DNA from: Gammaproteobacteria bacterium
GTDB lineage: Bacteria; Pseudomonadota; Gammaproteobacteria; Pseudomonadales; Pseudohongiellaceae
NCBI GenBank assembly: GCA_028818225.1
Contig: JAPPOG010000060.1
Location: forward strand, 1-48,287
DNA length: 48,287 nucleotides
Direction: 5' to 3'
Position 1 is the stretch's first letter. Every line of letters begins with the position of its first letter. The position numbers and the translations under genes are program-made. The notes beneath the pieces are model-generated. The model did no database searches and had not been told where the DNA came from. It was given only the letters and a program-made list of their open reading frames with translations. This document shows, piece after piece, positions 16,439 through 25,459 of this stretch.

Positions 16439-17101
16439 CTAATCGCTTGGCTGTTTCGTCGTTCTCAGATATGGCTTGATAGTATTCCAACCATCAGGAA
16501 ACATTTCTTTTGCTTCTTCGTCAGAAACTGCCGGCACAATTATTACGTCTTCACCCTGCTGCCAATTAACTGGTGTTGCTACCTTATGCTTGGCAGTAAG
16601 TTGCATCGAATCCAATACTCGCAATATCTCATCAAAGTTGCGACCGGTAGTCATGGGATAGGTCAACATTAGCTTGATTGTTTTGTCTGGCCCTATAATG
16701 AAAACGGAACGCACAGTTGCATTGGTGGCCGCGGTTCTCCCTTCAGAAGTACCAGGCTCATCGGCAGGCAACATGTTGTAAAGCTTGGCTACAGCAAGAT
16801 CACTATCTCCGATCATGGGGTAATTTACGGCATGACCCTGCGTTTCTTCGATGTCCCTGGCCCACTCATTATGGTTGTCCACAGGATCAACACTTAAACC
16901 AATTATCTTGCAATTACGCTTGGCAAATTCTGCTTCCAGACCTGCCATATAACCAAGCTCGGTAGTACATACAGGAGTGAAATCTTTCGGGTGGGAAAAC
17001 AGTACGCCCCACTGATCGCCCAACCATTCATGAAAGTCGATCTCCCCATGGGTAGTTTGCGCCTTAAAATTTGGTGCAACATCATTTATGCGTAGTGACA
17101 T
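16439..17101 (-). CDS. 1-Cys peroxiredoxin (Prx6/AhpC-TSA family)
   Basis: A thiol peroxidase of 220 residues that reduces H2O2 and organic hydroperoxides. The peroxidatic Cys sits in DFTPVCTTELGYMAGLE, and the C-terminal extension with TPVNWQQGEDVIIVPAVSDEEA is typical of the Prx6 group. No resolving Cys is evident, so an external thiol is needed. The ATG at 17101 is chosen because GGAG lies seven bases upstream; two earlier in-frame ATGs have worse spacing. It is monocistronic, with the terminator at 16389-16418. It may contribute to the same oxidative stress defence as the ECF regulon, though no TGATCC-type promoter is seen. Confidence 0.94.
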   Translation of the reverse strand: MSLRINDVAPNFKAQTTHGEIDFHEWLGDQWGVLFSHPKDFTPVCTTELGYMAGLEAEFAKRNCKIIGLSVDPVDNHNEWARDIEETQGHAVNYPMIGDSDLAVAKLYNMLPADEPGTSEGRTAATNATVRSVFIIGPDKTIKLMLTYPMTTGRNFDEILRVLDSMQLTAKHKVATPVNWQQGEDVIIVPAVSDEEAKEMFPDGWNTIKPYLRTTKQPSD

Positions 17102-17228
17102 AGTCATCTCCAATTGTTATTCGTTCCTGCCTTTCCTGGTTTATGTAAAGGAGGGATCGGTTAGTTTACGCTGACAGTTTAGTGCCAGCAATACTAATAC
17201 TATTTTGGAGAATGACCGAAGAGATGGA

Positions 17229-17789
17229 CTATTTAGTGCATTCATAAACGAATGCGGGCGGCATATTTCTCAGAGTGAATTTTAGTTTCACATCCCGGAA
17301 GAATGGTTTCATGTCACTGTAGTTGGCAAGACTGTATTGGTATTGTAAGAACCTGCCTCCCTCTTTCAGGTTTGAATCGACTTCCACGAGTATGCTCTCA
17401 ACAATGTCATGATCAATCAACGCAAGGGGCAGGCTGGAAACGACATAATCAACTTTATCTATGCCAAGCTCATCAAGTATTTGGCGAAGCGATGAGGCGC
17501 AGGCGTTGTACACACGAAGGCGGGAATCTTCCACACAATTTAATTGGGCAACAAATTCATTATTTACTTCGAGACAAACCAACACGCATTCTTCGCCCAT
17601 CCGTTTTAGCAGGGATCGGGTAACACAACCATTGCCCGGACCTAACTCAACAATACAGCGGGCCTCCGCAAAGTTTATCGGTGACAATAATCTTCGAACT
17701 AAATTCTTCGAACTGGGCGTGATAGTCCCGGTAGTCCTGATGTTCTTGATTAGATTTATCGAATCACTGAATCTAAAGCGTGCTGTCAT
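17229..17789 (-). CDS. PmtA-like SAM-dependent methyltransferase
   Basis: A class I methyltransferase of 186 residues resembling the phospholipid N-methyltransferase/KsgA-like group. Motifs: GTITPSSKNLVRRLL, SAM loop CIVELGPGNGCVTRSLL, acidic LEVNNEF, and VDYVVSSLPLALID at the motif IV position. PmtA enzymes methylate phosphatidylethanolamine; that substrate is an inference here. The start is ATG 17789, overlapping the TVP38-like gene's stop (ATGA), so the two genes are coupled. Pairing a lipid methyltransferase with a VTT membrane protein suggests a membrane-lipid function. Confidence 0.78.
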   Translation of the reverse strand: MTARFRFSDSINLIKNIRTTGTITPSSKNLVRRLLSPINFAEARCIVELGPGNGCVTRSLLKRMGEECVLVCLEVNNEFVAQLNCVEDSRLRVYNACASSLRQILDELGIDKVDYVVSSLPLALIDHDIVESILVEVDSNLKEGGRFLQYQYSLANYSDMKPFFRDVKLKFTLRNMPPAFVYECTK

Positions 17790-18352
17790 AGCCTCAGCCA
17801 CTCACCTATTTCTGTCCCTAAAAAAATGTATACAGTTGCCAGTGGTAATTGACCAACAAGCAACGGAATGATCATTTTTTTATAGGACATTTTTGCCATC
17901 CCTGCCACATAGCAAACTGCATCAGTGGGTACGAGAGGGAAAAACGCCCATCCTGCGATAATCCAAAAGGCATAATTGCCCTGCATTTTCTCCTTAAGGA
18001 ACGCGATTTTATCCGGGTACTTTTCTTCCAGATACTCGTCATAGCTCCCAAAAGAGGGGAAACTGTATACTAGGAAGGCCCCGACCACAACTCCTGCCGC
18101 TGAGATAATCCACACGACAATTGGCATATCCGGAAAAGAGATAGCGCCAGCCAGAACGAAAGGTGTACTGGGTATCATTAATGCTGCCCTGGTCAATGAC
18201 ACCAATATATAAACGAGCAGTGCCAGCGTGCCCAGGCCGCTCAGAAACTCCGAAATAGATTCCCGGCTAACGAGCTCAGGATTGACCAGAAGCATCAGCA
18301 AGACGATAGCCACAATGGCCAGCCAAACGGTATTTATGTGTCTGAGAGGCAT
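17786..18352 (-). CDS. TVP38/TMEM64 (VTT domain) inner-membrane protein
   Basis: A 188-residue integral membrane protein with hydrophobic segments at about 8-25, 40-58, 62-95 and 130-180. The VTT/DedA-like core is visible in RAALMIPSTPFVLAGAISFP and the C-terminal IIAGWAFFPLVPTDAVCYVAGMAKMSYKKM. Family members are linked to lipid scrambling or ion homeostasis in other organisms; the specific role here is unknown. It is followed by a four-base overlap with the PmtA-like gene. Confidence 0.85.
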   Translation of the reverse strand: MPLRHINTVWLAIVAIVLLMLLVNPELVSRESISEFLSGLGTLALLVYILVSLTRAALMIPSTPFVLAGAISFPDMPIVVWIISAAGVVVGAFLVYSFPSFGSYDEYLEEKYPDKIAFLKEKMQGNYAFWIIAGWAFFPLVPTDAVCYVAGMAKMSYKKMIIPLLVGQLPLATVYIFLGTEIGEWLRL

Positions 18353-18388
18353 GGGCTAGAAAAGATATCCGAATAAAACTTCTTGCTT

Positions 18389-18778
18389 TTAAGGAGGTGC
18401 AGATTTGCTTTTATGGGCAAGTTTATGGGCGTTCTGCTCCCAGTTTTTACCATCGAAATCGACTATTCGCATCTTCGCGGGTGGCGCGTTCAGACAATTT
18501 ACATTGACATCCACCCCATCGGGATTTGATCGCGGAATATAGAATGGCTTTATTCCACAGGTTTTACAAAAATAGTGTTGTGCAACGCCACTATTAAAGG
18601 TGTAAGTGGAAAGCAAGGAGTCGTCAGTTAACAGCTTGAAGTTATTCTTGGGCACTATGAGATGAAGATAGCCCGACATGGTGCATATTGAGCAATTACA
18701 ATTTTCTATCTCGGCGTCTTCTTGCGCTTCGACTTGGAATTTGACTGCACCGCAATGGCAGCTCCCGGAATAAAGCAT
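18389..18778 (-). CDS. GFA/CENP-V family zinc protein
   Basis: A 129-residue protein with the glutathione-dependent formaldehyde-activating (GFA) fold. Zinc-binding cysteines appear as SCHCGAVKFQV, CNCSICTMSG and FCKTCGIKPFYIPRS. The ATG at 18778 gives the usual MLYSGSCHCG beginning of the family; an upstream ATG would add seven odd residues. Members are commonly annotated as aldehyde-activating or glutathione-related, but most are uncharacterised. Confidence 0.88.
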   Translation of the reverse strand: MLYSGSCHCGAVKFQVEAQEDAEIENCNCSICTMSGYLHLIVPKNNFKLLTDDSLLSTYTFNSGVAQHYFCKTCGIKPFYIPRSNPDGVDVNVNCLNAPPAKMRIVDFDGKNWEQNAHKLAHKSKSAPP

Positions 18779-18798
18779 GGAAATTCCTACTATTAACA

Positions 18799-18828
18799 AA
18801 AAAGGCCACTCAGTTGAGTGGCCTTTTT
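18799..18828. terminator. Bidirectional Rho-independent terminator
   Basis: A 14-base stem (AAAAAGGCCACTCA with its complement) closes on a GT loop and is flanked by A- and T-runs. On the minus strand it lies 26 bases after the broken small-protein gene (18854-19135) and just upstream of the GFA gene. Confidence 0.9.
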
Positions 18829-18853
18829 AGCATTTTAGCAAGCGTGGCGGTAG

Positions 18854-19135
18854 TTATTCAGGGCCTGGTCCGGCACCATCGTCGCAAGCGATTATAATAG
18901 CTTCCCATAAGTCCTCATCAATGCCAGGAAGCGGCACTTCAGAATTAGGATCCACGTCATCACAACTAATATCACCATGGCGTATATGCGCATCCAGGGA
19001 CCGCTCTTAAATTTCCATGACCTGCTCCGCTGGCGTGCCGGGTTTATGGACAATCGTAACTGTGTCGACTGCGAAAGTAGCCGATGCTGCCACTGCGAAG
19101 GTTAAACCAAGAAATAGGGAAAGAAGCTTGTTCAT
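18854..19135 (-). pseudogene. Small secreted HKPG/HxxHGD-motif protein, broken by an in-frame TAA
   Basis: From ATG 19135 the frame encodes a signal peptide (MNKLLSLFLGLTFAVAASA), VDTVTIVHKPGTPAEQVMEI, then TAA at 19007-19009. It then continues in the same frame with ERSLDAHIRHGD, an acidic tail and a natural stop at 18854-18856 (93 sense positions if read through). I know this motif from small secreted proteins in which a Cys usually precedes HKPG and the block ends in AHLxHGD. Here that Cys is Val and a residue before the ERSLDAH helix is a stop. The function of the family is unknown. The gene ends 26 bases before a terminator, as an intact gene would. Confidence 0.6.
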
Positions 19136-19526
19136 GTTTGACACCAAAATATGTAATTTCGTCATAAGTAAGACTGTAGTCTTAGTATAGATCCTGATTG
19201 TAGGGTTTAATGTCGGTATACCCCAAATTGTCCCTTACTATATTGTGATCTGGTTCAAAAAACTCACTATTTCACCCACTAAAAAAGCGGGTATTTAATG
19301 CCCATGGTTGCCGGGAGCGCGCTTGCCTCCAGATCTTGGGATTCACGCGATTGACCTTTTTACGCAATTCTTCAACTGCTTGAAAAGCGAAGTTACCGGA
19401 ACAGCCTGCTAGTTAACCGCCAGTTTTGCAGCGCCTCTTTCCCGGCAATGATTGGACTTGCATTTGGTGCCGCATCGGCTGCCGCTTGGCTTGTTCCCAA
19501 CGCCGATTTCATGTGAATATGCGGCC
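19136..19526. other. Gene-free stretch upstream of the ligase gene
   Basis: About 390 bases. It holds a short inverted repeat, TAAGACT-GT-AGTCTTA, at 19168-19183. No RNA gene or convincing promoter hexamers were found. Confidence 0.35.
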
Positions 19527-21044
19527 ATGTTACAGCACAGGTTCGTAGATGCCGCCAGGCGAAACCCGGATAAACTTGCCATCGTGGATCGTACTACAGG
19601 CCGCGATGTTTCATTTAGCCGCGCCCTGATTGCCGCCCTGATTCTTGCACGCCGTTTTCGCAAACTTGAGCGCGGGCGAATTGGCATCATGCTGCCGACT
19701 TCTGCAGGAGGAGCACTCGCTATCCTGGGTGCAACCTTTGCCGGCAGAACGCCAGTCATGATCAACTACTCAACTGGTGCTGAAAAAAATTGCCTGTATG
19801 CGCAACAGCAATGTGATTTCAAGAAAATCATTACAGCCCGTGCTTTGCTGGAAAAGACCGGTTGTAAAGAACTCCCGGATATGGTCTTCATCGAAGATAT
19901 TCTTGAAAGCCTGAGTAAGTTCGAACAACTTGTTGCGCTCCTTAAATCCAAATTGCCCCGACCCTGGTTGAAACGGCTAACTGGATCTTATGACCTGAAC
20001 AAACCAGCAGTGATCCTGTTTACCAGCGGTAGCGAGAAAGATCCGAAAGTCGTACAGCTCACGCAGAAGAATATTCTTTCCAATATAGATTCCTTTTCCG
20101 ACATGATGGACATCTATAGCATGGATAATTTGTTGGCAGTATTACCGTACTTTCATGTATTTGGATTAACAATCAATCTATGGACGCCATTGTGTTTAGG
20201 CATGAGGTCCATTACCTATTCGAATCCTCTGGAATTCAAGACGGTTGCAACAATAATAAAGAAGGATAAACCAGGTCTGCTGGTAGGTACTCCCTTATTT
20301 CTTGAAGGTTATGCAAGGCAATCGAAACCAGGCGATTTCGAAAGTGTTGAGCTAACAGTCTCGGGTGCCGATAAGTGTCCGGATGCTTTACGCAAGCTAT
20401 ATCGCGAAAAACATGGTCTGGAAATCTTTGAAGGTTATGGTACAACGGAAACGTCGCCAGTTATTTCCGTTAATCCGCGCGACGCCAATCGACCTGGCAG
20501 TATTGGAATTCCTATTCCCGGCACTGACGTAAAGATCGAGAATATCGATTCCGGCGAAGAATGTGCTCCCGGCGAAACCGGCAGAATTCTTGTTAAAGGT
20601 GATGGTGTAATGCAGGGTTATCTAAATGATATCGAAGAATCACACCTGCGCATCAAGTCGGGTTGGTATGACACAGGTGATTTGGGATACCTGGATGAAG
20701 ATGGGTACATTTGGCATAAGGGCCGATTAAAGCGCTTTGTTAAGATTGGTGGTGAAATGATTTCATTGGTGATGGTTGAGGAAACACTGAATGCTGTCAC
20801 ACCGGAAGAAGTTGAATGCTGCGCAGTTGAGTTACCGGATGCCAAACGTGGTTCCCGCATCGTTGCCGTCACCAGTGCCGATATCGATCAACAGGAAGTA
20901 GTCAAAAAACTCACGGAAGAACTTCCCAATCTTGCCCTACCCAAGAAATATATTACCGTTGCTGAGTTTCCCCGCATGGGCAGCGGCAAGACGGATTTCA
21001 GAGGTCTTACAGACATTGTGCGCGAACTGGACTCCGCTGACTAG
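19527..21044 (+). CDS. AMP-forming acyl-CoA/acyl-ACP synthetase family protein
   Basis: An adenylate-forming enzyme of 505 residues that activates a carboxylate, most likely a fatty acid. The P-loop-like motif is AVILFTSGSEKDPKVV. Further motifs are IFEGYGTTETSP (A5), GWYDTGDLGYLDEDGYIWHKGRLKRFVKIGGEMIS (A7-A8) and the catalytic Lys in PRMGSGKTDFRGL. It resembles the synthetase half of Aas (2-acylglycerophosphoethanolamine acyltransferase/acyl-ACP synthetase) without the acyltransferase half. The start is uncertain: ATG 19527 fits the family start (MLQHRFVDAARRNPDKLAI), and a TTG at 19452 would add 25 residues of poor quality. It stands alone, convergent with the Opp operon. Confidence 0.88.
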   Translation: MLQHRFVDAARRNPDKLAIVDRTTGRDVSFSRALIAALILARRFRKLERGRIGIMLPTSAGGALAILGATFAGRTPVMINYSTGAEKNCLYAQQQCDFKKIITARALLEKTGCKELPDMVFIEDILESLSKFEQLVALLKSKLPRPWLKRLTGSYDLNKPAVILFTSGSEKDPKVVQLTQKNILSNIDSFSDMMDIYSMDNLLAVLPYFHVFGLTINLWTPLCLGMRSITYSNPLEFKTVATIIKKDKPGLLVGTPLFLEGYARQSKPGDFESVELTVSGADKCPDALRKLYREKHGLEIFEGYGTTETSPVISVNPRDANRPGSIGIPIPGTDVKIENIDSGEECAPGETGRILVKGDGVMQGYLNDIEESHLRIKSGWYDTGDLGYLDEDGYIWHKGRLKRFVKIGGEMISLVMVEETLNAVTPEEVECCAVELPDAKRGSRIVAVTSADIDQQEVVKKLTEELPNLALPKKYITVAEFPRMGSGKTDFRGLTDIVRELDSAD

Positions 21045-21117
21045 CCTGAGGTTTAAGTTCGAAAAACACCAAGTAAACTTCCAGATTCCAATGTCTGACA
21101 GGAAACTTGCATTTAGT

Positions 21118-22077
21118 TTAGGTGTAGAGATGGCAAGCGACGTGCCGATCGACGTCCTTGAGAGGAATAAGTTCGGGTGTGGATTGCCTGCAAACATCCA
21201 TCACTCGCGGGCAACGATTTGCAAACCTGCACCCCGGTGGCACATTAACCGGTGATGGAATCTCCCCTTGAATCGCCGTGGAAGGACGACCCCGCTCCAC
21301 CTGCGGATCAGGCTCAGGATTGGATCCTATTAGCACCTCTGTGTAAGGGTGTTTGGGGTCGAAATAAACTTCATTAGCTTTGCCAACTTCCACCAGCGAA
21401 CCCAAATACATGACTGCCATGCGATCACTCACATAACGGACCATGGAAAGATCGTGGGCGATAAACAATAAAGTTAAGCCCATTCTCTCTTTCAGCTCAC
21501 CGAGAAGATTAATAACCTGAGCCTGTACTGAAACATCCAATGCGGAAATAGGCTCGTCACAAACGACAAACTCCGGTTCCAGAATCAATGCCCTGGCTAT
21601 TCCAAGTCTTTGCCGTTGCCCGCCTGAAAACTCATGAGGATAACGCGACATATGATCTGCCTGTAATCCGACCTTGGTAAGCCAAACCGCGACCTGCTCT
21701 TTAATACTTGCGGAGTTGGCATCGGAGTGTAACCGCAGTCCTTCTCCGACAATTTCTCCAACGGTCATACGAGGATTCAAAGACGAGTAAGGATCCTGGA
21801 AGATCATCTGCATTTTGGTGGCCAAACGCTGGAAATCCCGCGGTTCGTATTTTTGTGGTAACTGCTCGCCGCGGTAGCTAACCGTTCCCGCCGTCTTGTG
21901 ATGCAGGCCCACTACCGTTTTGCCAAAAGTTGACTTACCGCTGCCACTCTCCCCCACCAATCCAACAATTTCCTTTTCATCAATAGCAAGAGATACCTGC
22001 TCCACGGCATGCACTCTCTGGTTACGACCAATATCGAAGTAACGAGTAAGCTCATTGGTTTCAAGTAGCTTGCCCAC
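21118..22077 (-). CDS. oppF: Oligopeptide ABC transporter ATP-binding subunit (OppF/DppF-like)
   Basis: ATPase of 319 residues. Walker A is GESGSGKSTFGKT, the signature is FSGGQRQRLGIARAL and Walker B is EFVVCDEPISALD. The C-terminal oligopeptide extension (PPGCRFANRCPRVMDVCRQSTPEL) carries the cysteine cluster typical of OppD/F and DppD/F. It is the last gene of a five-gene operon; its ATG shares one base with the OppD stop. It powers uptake together with OppD. Confidence 0.93.
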   Translation of the reverse strand: MGKLLETNELTRYFDIGRNQRVHAVEQVSLAIDEKEIVGLVGESGSGKSTFGKTVVGLHHKTAGTVSYRGEQLPQKYEPRDFQRLATKMQMIFQDPYSSLNPRMTVGEIVGEGLRLHSDANSASIKEQVAVWLTKVGLQADHMSRYPHEFSGGQRQRLGIARALILEPEFVVCDEPISALDVSVQAQVINLLGELKERMGLTLLFIAHDLSMVRYVSDRMAVMYLGSLVEVGKANEVYFDPKHPYTEVLIGSNPEPDPQVERGRPSTAIQGEIPSPVNVPPGCRFANRCPRVMDVCRQSTPELIPLKDVDRHVACHLYT

Positions 22078-23120
22078 TAGCTATTCTCCTTGAAATAGAG
22101 CTCTTCTGGTTTCGTAGGCGAATCAGAATGATGAAGCCAGCAACAGCTAAAATGGTGATCGCCGAGAAAGTAATCCTGAGGATGATGCTTGTCACAAACT
22201 TCCATGGCGAAAGGGCAGCGCGCGCAGTAGCCACATCCCTTCGGTGGTGCGAACAAGTCCGGCGGGCTGCCTTCGATGGGTTTGAGTTCGTGCTGTCGGG
22301 CCGGATCATTGTTGGGCATGGCGGCGCGTAAGCCCAATGTATAAGGATGGGCAGAGCGATAGAAAACATCATCGACAGTGCCATGTTCTACGATCTTCCC
22401 GGCATACATCACCGCTACTTCGTCCGCCATTCTCGCCACGACGCCAAGATCATGGGTGATGAGAATAATGGCCATCCCGGTTTCTTTCTGCAGGTCCTGC
22501 ATCAAATCCAGGATCTGGGCTTGAATTGTTACGTCTAACGCAGTGGTTGGCTCATCGGCAATCAGGATTGAAGGCTTACAGGAGATGGCCATGGCAATCA
22601 TGGCCCGTTGCAACATACCGCCGGAAAACTCGAATGGAAATTGTTTCGCCCGCTTTGCCGCCTCAGGAATCTTACTCATTTCGAGTAAATTAATCGCTTC
22701 GCCGAAAGCCTGGCGATAACTCAGTCCGCGATGCACCTGCAGGGGTTCCGCAATCTGATCACCGATAGTCATCGTGGGATTCAATGAGGTCATGGGATCC
22801 TGAAATATCATGCTAATTTCAGCGCCCCGGATTTCTTTACCGTTAAGCTCATTCCGACCGAGCACCTCTTCGCCACGGAGTCGCGCGCTACCGGAAGTTA
22901 TGCGGCCCGGCGGCATGTGAATGAGCCCCATCATACTCTGCACAGAGACTGATTTACCGCAGCCTGACTCACCGACAATTGCCAGGGTCTTACCTTCTTC
23001 AACGGAAAAGTCCACACCCCGCACTGCTTTTACCACCCCACCGTAGGTATCGAATTCCACAGCAAGGTTTTCCACTTCCAGCAGCATAGGATTGTTAGCT
23101 AGATTCAGCGCCTCGCTCAC
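22077..23120 (-). CDS. oppD: Oligopeptide ABC transporter ATP-binding subunit (OppD/DppD-like)
   Basis: ATPase of 347 residues with Walker A GESGCGKSVSVQS, signature FEFSGGMLQRAMIAMA (GGMxQR as in OppD) and Walker B SILIADEPTTALD. The C-terminal cysteine-rich motif is GCGYCARCPFAMEVCDKHHP. It overlaps the OppC stop by four bases and OppF by one, so the subunits are translationally coupled. Confidence 0.93.
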   Translation of the reverse strand: MSEALNLANNPMLLEVENLAVEFDTYGGVVKAVRGVDFSVEEGKTLAIVGESGCGKSVSVQSMMGLIHMPPGRITSGSARLRGEEVLGRNELNGKEIRGAEISMIFQDPMTSLNPTMTIGDQIAEPLQVHRGLSYRQAFGEAINLLEMSKIPEAAKRAKQFPFEFSGGMLQRAMIAMAISCKPSILIADEPTTALDVTIQAQILDLMQDLQKETGMAIILITHDLGVVARMADEVAVMYAGKIVEHGTVDDVFYRSAHPYTLGLRAAMPNNDPARQHELKPIEGSPPDLFAPPKGCGYCARCPFAMEVCDKHHPQDYFLGDHHFSCCWLHHSDSPTKPEELYFKENS

Positions 23121-24481
23121 TCCTGATTCCTCATACGTGCATCCAATGCATCTCTCAATCCGTCGCCGAGTAAGTTGAAGGCCAGCACAGTTATACTGAT
23201 GAACACAGCCGGGAAGATAAGCTCGTGAGGCGTCGTTAACATGGTCTTAATGCCTTCGTTAGACATAGATCCCCAGGAAGGCGTAGGCGGAGCTACCCCC
23301 ATGCCAATAAAAGACAGGAAAGCTTCGACGAAAATCGCCTTGGGTATTTCAAAGGTTAAGGTGACCAGCACCACGCCGAGGGTATTCGGTAGCATGTGCC
23401 GAAAAATCAGGTAATTGGTTTTTGCGCCCAATAGCTGAGATGCCTGCACATAGGCCTGTTCTCTTATTTGCAAAATTTGACCGCGAACCAGCCGCGCCGT
23501 TGCCGGCCACATCAATAAAACCAGCGCGATGAGCATGGGCATGATTCCACTCTCACCGGGACCGATACCGAAGGCGATCTTGAACAGAATCATGAAGAGC
23601 AAGAATGGCAGTGCCACAACGAAATCCGCAAAGCGCATCATGAACTGATCAACCTTACCGCCAATGAATCCGGCAACGCTGCCAAACACGACGCCAAAAA
23701 ATACAAAGAACAGAGGCGCGCCAATTCCGATAGACAGAGAGACTTGAGCACCGGCCATAAGCCGCGACAACATGTCTCGACCCAAATAATCTGTTCCCAG
23801 GGGATGTGCCGACAGATTAATTGAATCCCCAATCTGTAGATCCGAGTCTGTCTGAATCAAGCCCTGCTCTCGCGCTTCCGACAGTGTCGTAACTCTCACT
23901 ACATCAACTTCGACAGTTTGATAAGTCTGGGTAACGCTACCATCCGCAGCCAGGGCAACAATCGAATAAAAATATCGACCCGGTTTTAAGTCCAGCCTAT
24001 CTTCATGAAAATCAATGGCGTTATCGAAATATTCTCCAACCGGAATGCCATAAGCGAATTCATTTCCAACCGGGAACAAATTTCTGTAAACACGATGGCC
24101 ATTCGCCCCGGGTAACGAGTCCCATTTAAGTCTTACTACCTGGGTTGTTGGGACATCGATAACTCTCGCCCCCGAACCAGCCGACGGATCGACACCATCC
24201 CAGGCTATATAGTCAGCAACTATTTCAGCAGATCTGTCTGTACCGGGTGGTTGGCTAATCTGATCCAGATCCTGTAGCCCCGGATCAACTGTCCAGATCA
24301 AGGGACCCAGCAGTGTGAAAAAAAGAAGTGCAACAACTAAATAAAGAGAAACAATGGCACGTTTATTTGCTTTTAATCTTATCCAGGCATCTTCCCAATA
24401 GGACAAAGAAGGACGGGATATACCATGAACATCACTGCGACGTTGCAACGGTCTGAAGTCACTGACATGGATATCTGTCAC
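23117..24481 (-). CDS. oppC: Oligopeptide ABC transporter permease OppC with inserted FN3-like domain
   Basis: Inner-membrane permease of 454 residues, about 150 longer than usual OppC. Residues 40-65 form TM1 after a cytosolic N-terminus. The normal permease core resumes with HPLGTDYLGRDMLSRLMAGAQVSL near 226 and has the EAA-type loop EQAYVQASQLLGAKTNYLIF. Between them, about 85-222 is a soluble insert whose central part (VVRLKWDSLPGANGHRVYR, then GRYFYSIVALAADGSV) reads like a fibronectin type III domain. It would lie in the periplasm between TM1 and TM2, where it could contact the substrate-binding protein. It is coupled by overlaps to OppB and OppD. Confidence 0.92.
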   Translation of the reverse strand: MTDIHVSDFRPLQRRSDVHGISRPSLSYWEDAWIRLKANKRAIVSLYLVVALLFFTLLGPLIWTVDPGLQDLDQISQPPGTDRSAEIVADYIAWDGVDPSAGSGARVIDVPTTQVVRLKWDSLPGANGHRVYRNLFPVGNEFAYGIPVGEYFDNAIDFHEDRLDLKPGRYFYSIVALAADGSVTQTYQTVEVDVVRVTTLSEAREQGLIQTDSDLQIGDSINLSAHPLGTDYLGRDMLSRLMAGAQVSLSIGIGAPLFFVFFGVVFGSVAGFIGGKVDQFMMRFADFVVALPFLLFMILFKIAFGIGPGESGIMPMLIALVLLMWPATARLVRGQILQIREQAYVQASQLLGAKTNYLIFRHMLPNTLGVVLVTLTFEIPKAIFVEAFLSFIGMGVAPPTPSWGSMSNEGIKTMLTTPHELIFPAVFISITVLAFNLLGDGLRDALDARMRNQE

Positions 24482-25413
24482 TACTTTAACCTCACTCTTG
24501 GATCGATAAAGCCATACAGCACGTCGACTACTATCACCATAAACACCAAAAAGGCGCCGTAAAAAACCGTAGTACCCATAATTACGGTGTAGTCCAATTG
24601 CTGCACCGCCTCTACAAAAAAGCGCCCCAATCCTGGAATTGCAAAGACGATCTCAACGACGAAACCGCCTGTTGTAATAACGGCGATTTGAGGCCCAAGC
24701 ACAGTGATGACAGGCAGGATTGCATTACGAACCTGATGGCGGGTAAAGATTCTTGCTGGAGGAAGCCCTTTTGATTTAGCAGTACGAACAAAATCAGAAT
24801 TGATTACTTCCAACATAGACGATCGCATTAAGCGAGTCAGATAGGCCATCGTCGATAAGCCCAATACCATAGCGGGCACTAACATATGTAATATGGTTCC
24901 CCAGCCCGCAACCGGTAACAGGGTTTGCCCGACAGCATTGTTAAGCGTAACCAGGGAATACTGGCTCAGGGCAGCTACAACGAAACTCGGCACCGATATA
25001 CCCAGTATCACCAGGAACATTATTATGTAATCAGGTAAGCGGTTTCGATAAAGAGCAGTGAGCGATCCCCATAGCACTCCACCAAGCGCAGCAAATAATA
25101 CAGCGAGGATTCCGAGTATTGCCGAGACTGGAAAATGCTCTCGAATAATGTCATTTACCTGTCGATTCTCCTGGGTAAATGAAATGCCAAAATCTCCTCG
25201 CGATAAGTTACCCAGATAGATTACATACTGGGTGAGGAGTGGTTGGTCTAAACCGTATTTGGCTTCAAGGTTGGCGCGAATCGCAGGTGTAACTGCGCGG
25301 TCGTTAAGTAATGGATCTCCAGGCACGCTATGCATAGCGAAGAAGGTAGCCGTCGCAATAAACCATACAGTGATGATGCCTTGAATCAGGCGTTTGAAAA
25401 TGTACCAGCCCAT
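24481..25413 (-). CDS. oppB: Oligopeptide ABC transporter permease OppB
   Basis: Inner-membrane permease of 310 residues with about six helices. The N-terminus MGWYIFKRLIQGIITVWFIATATFF and HSVPGDPLLNDRAVTPAIRANLEAKYGLDQPL are classic OppB/DppB. The cytosolic EAA-type loop is FVRTAKSKGLPPARIFTRHQVRNA. It follows the binding-protein gene by 46 bases and shares one base with OppC. Confidence 0.94.
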   Translation of the reverse strand: MGWYIFKRLIQGIITVWFIATATFFAMHSVPGDPLLNDRAVTPAIRANLEAKYGLDQPLLTQYVIYLGNLSRGDFGISFTQENRQVNDIIREHFPVSAILGILAVLFAALGGVLWGSLTALYRNRLPDYIIMFLVILGISVPSFVVAALSQYSLVTLNNAVGQTLLPVAGWGTILHMLVPAMVLGLSTMAYLTRLMRSSMLEVINSDFVRTAKSKGLPPARIFTRHQVRNAILPVITVLGPQIAVITTGGFVVEIVFAIPGLGRFFVEAVQQLDYTVIMGTTVFYGAFLVFMVIVVDVLYGFIDPRVRLK

Positions 25414-25459
25414 AGACTATCGACTTCTCTTCACACTACTTCTCGATAGTACAATCTGA

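Noticed and set aside
19450-19515. Short plus-strand peptide MIGLAFGAASAAAW... just before the ligase gene
   Set aside because: Only about 22 codons, no ribosome site and ends before the ligase start. It could be a leader peptide, but nothing supports translation.
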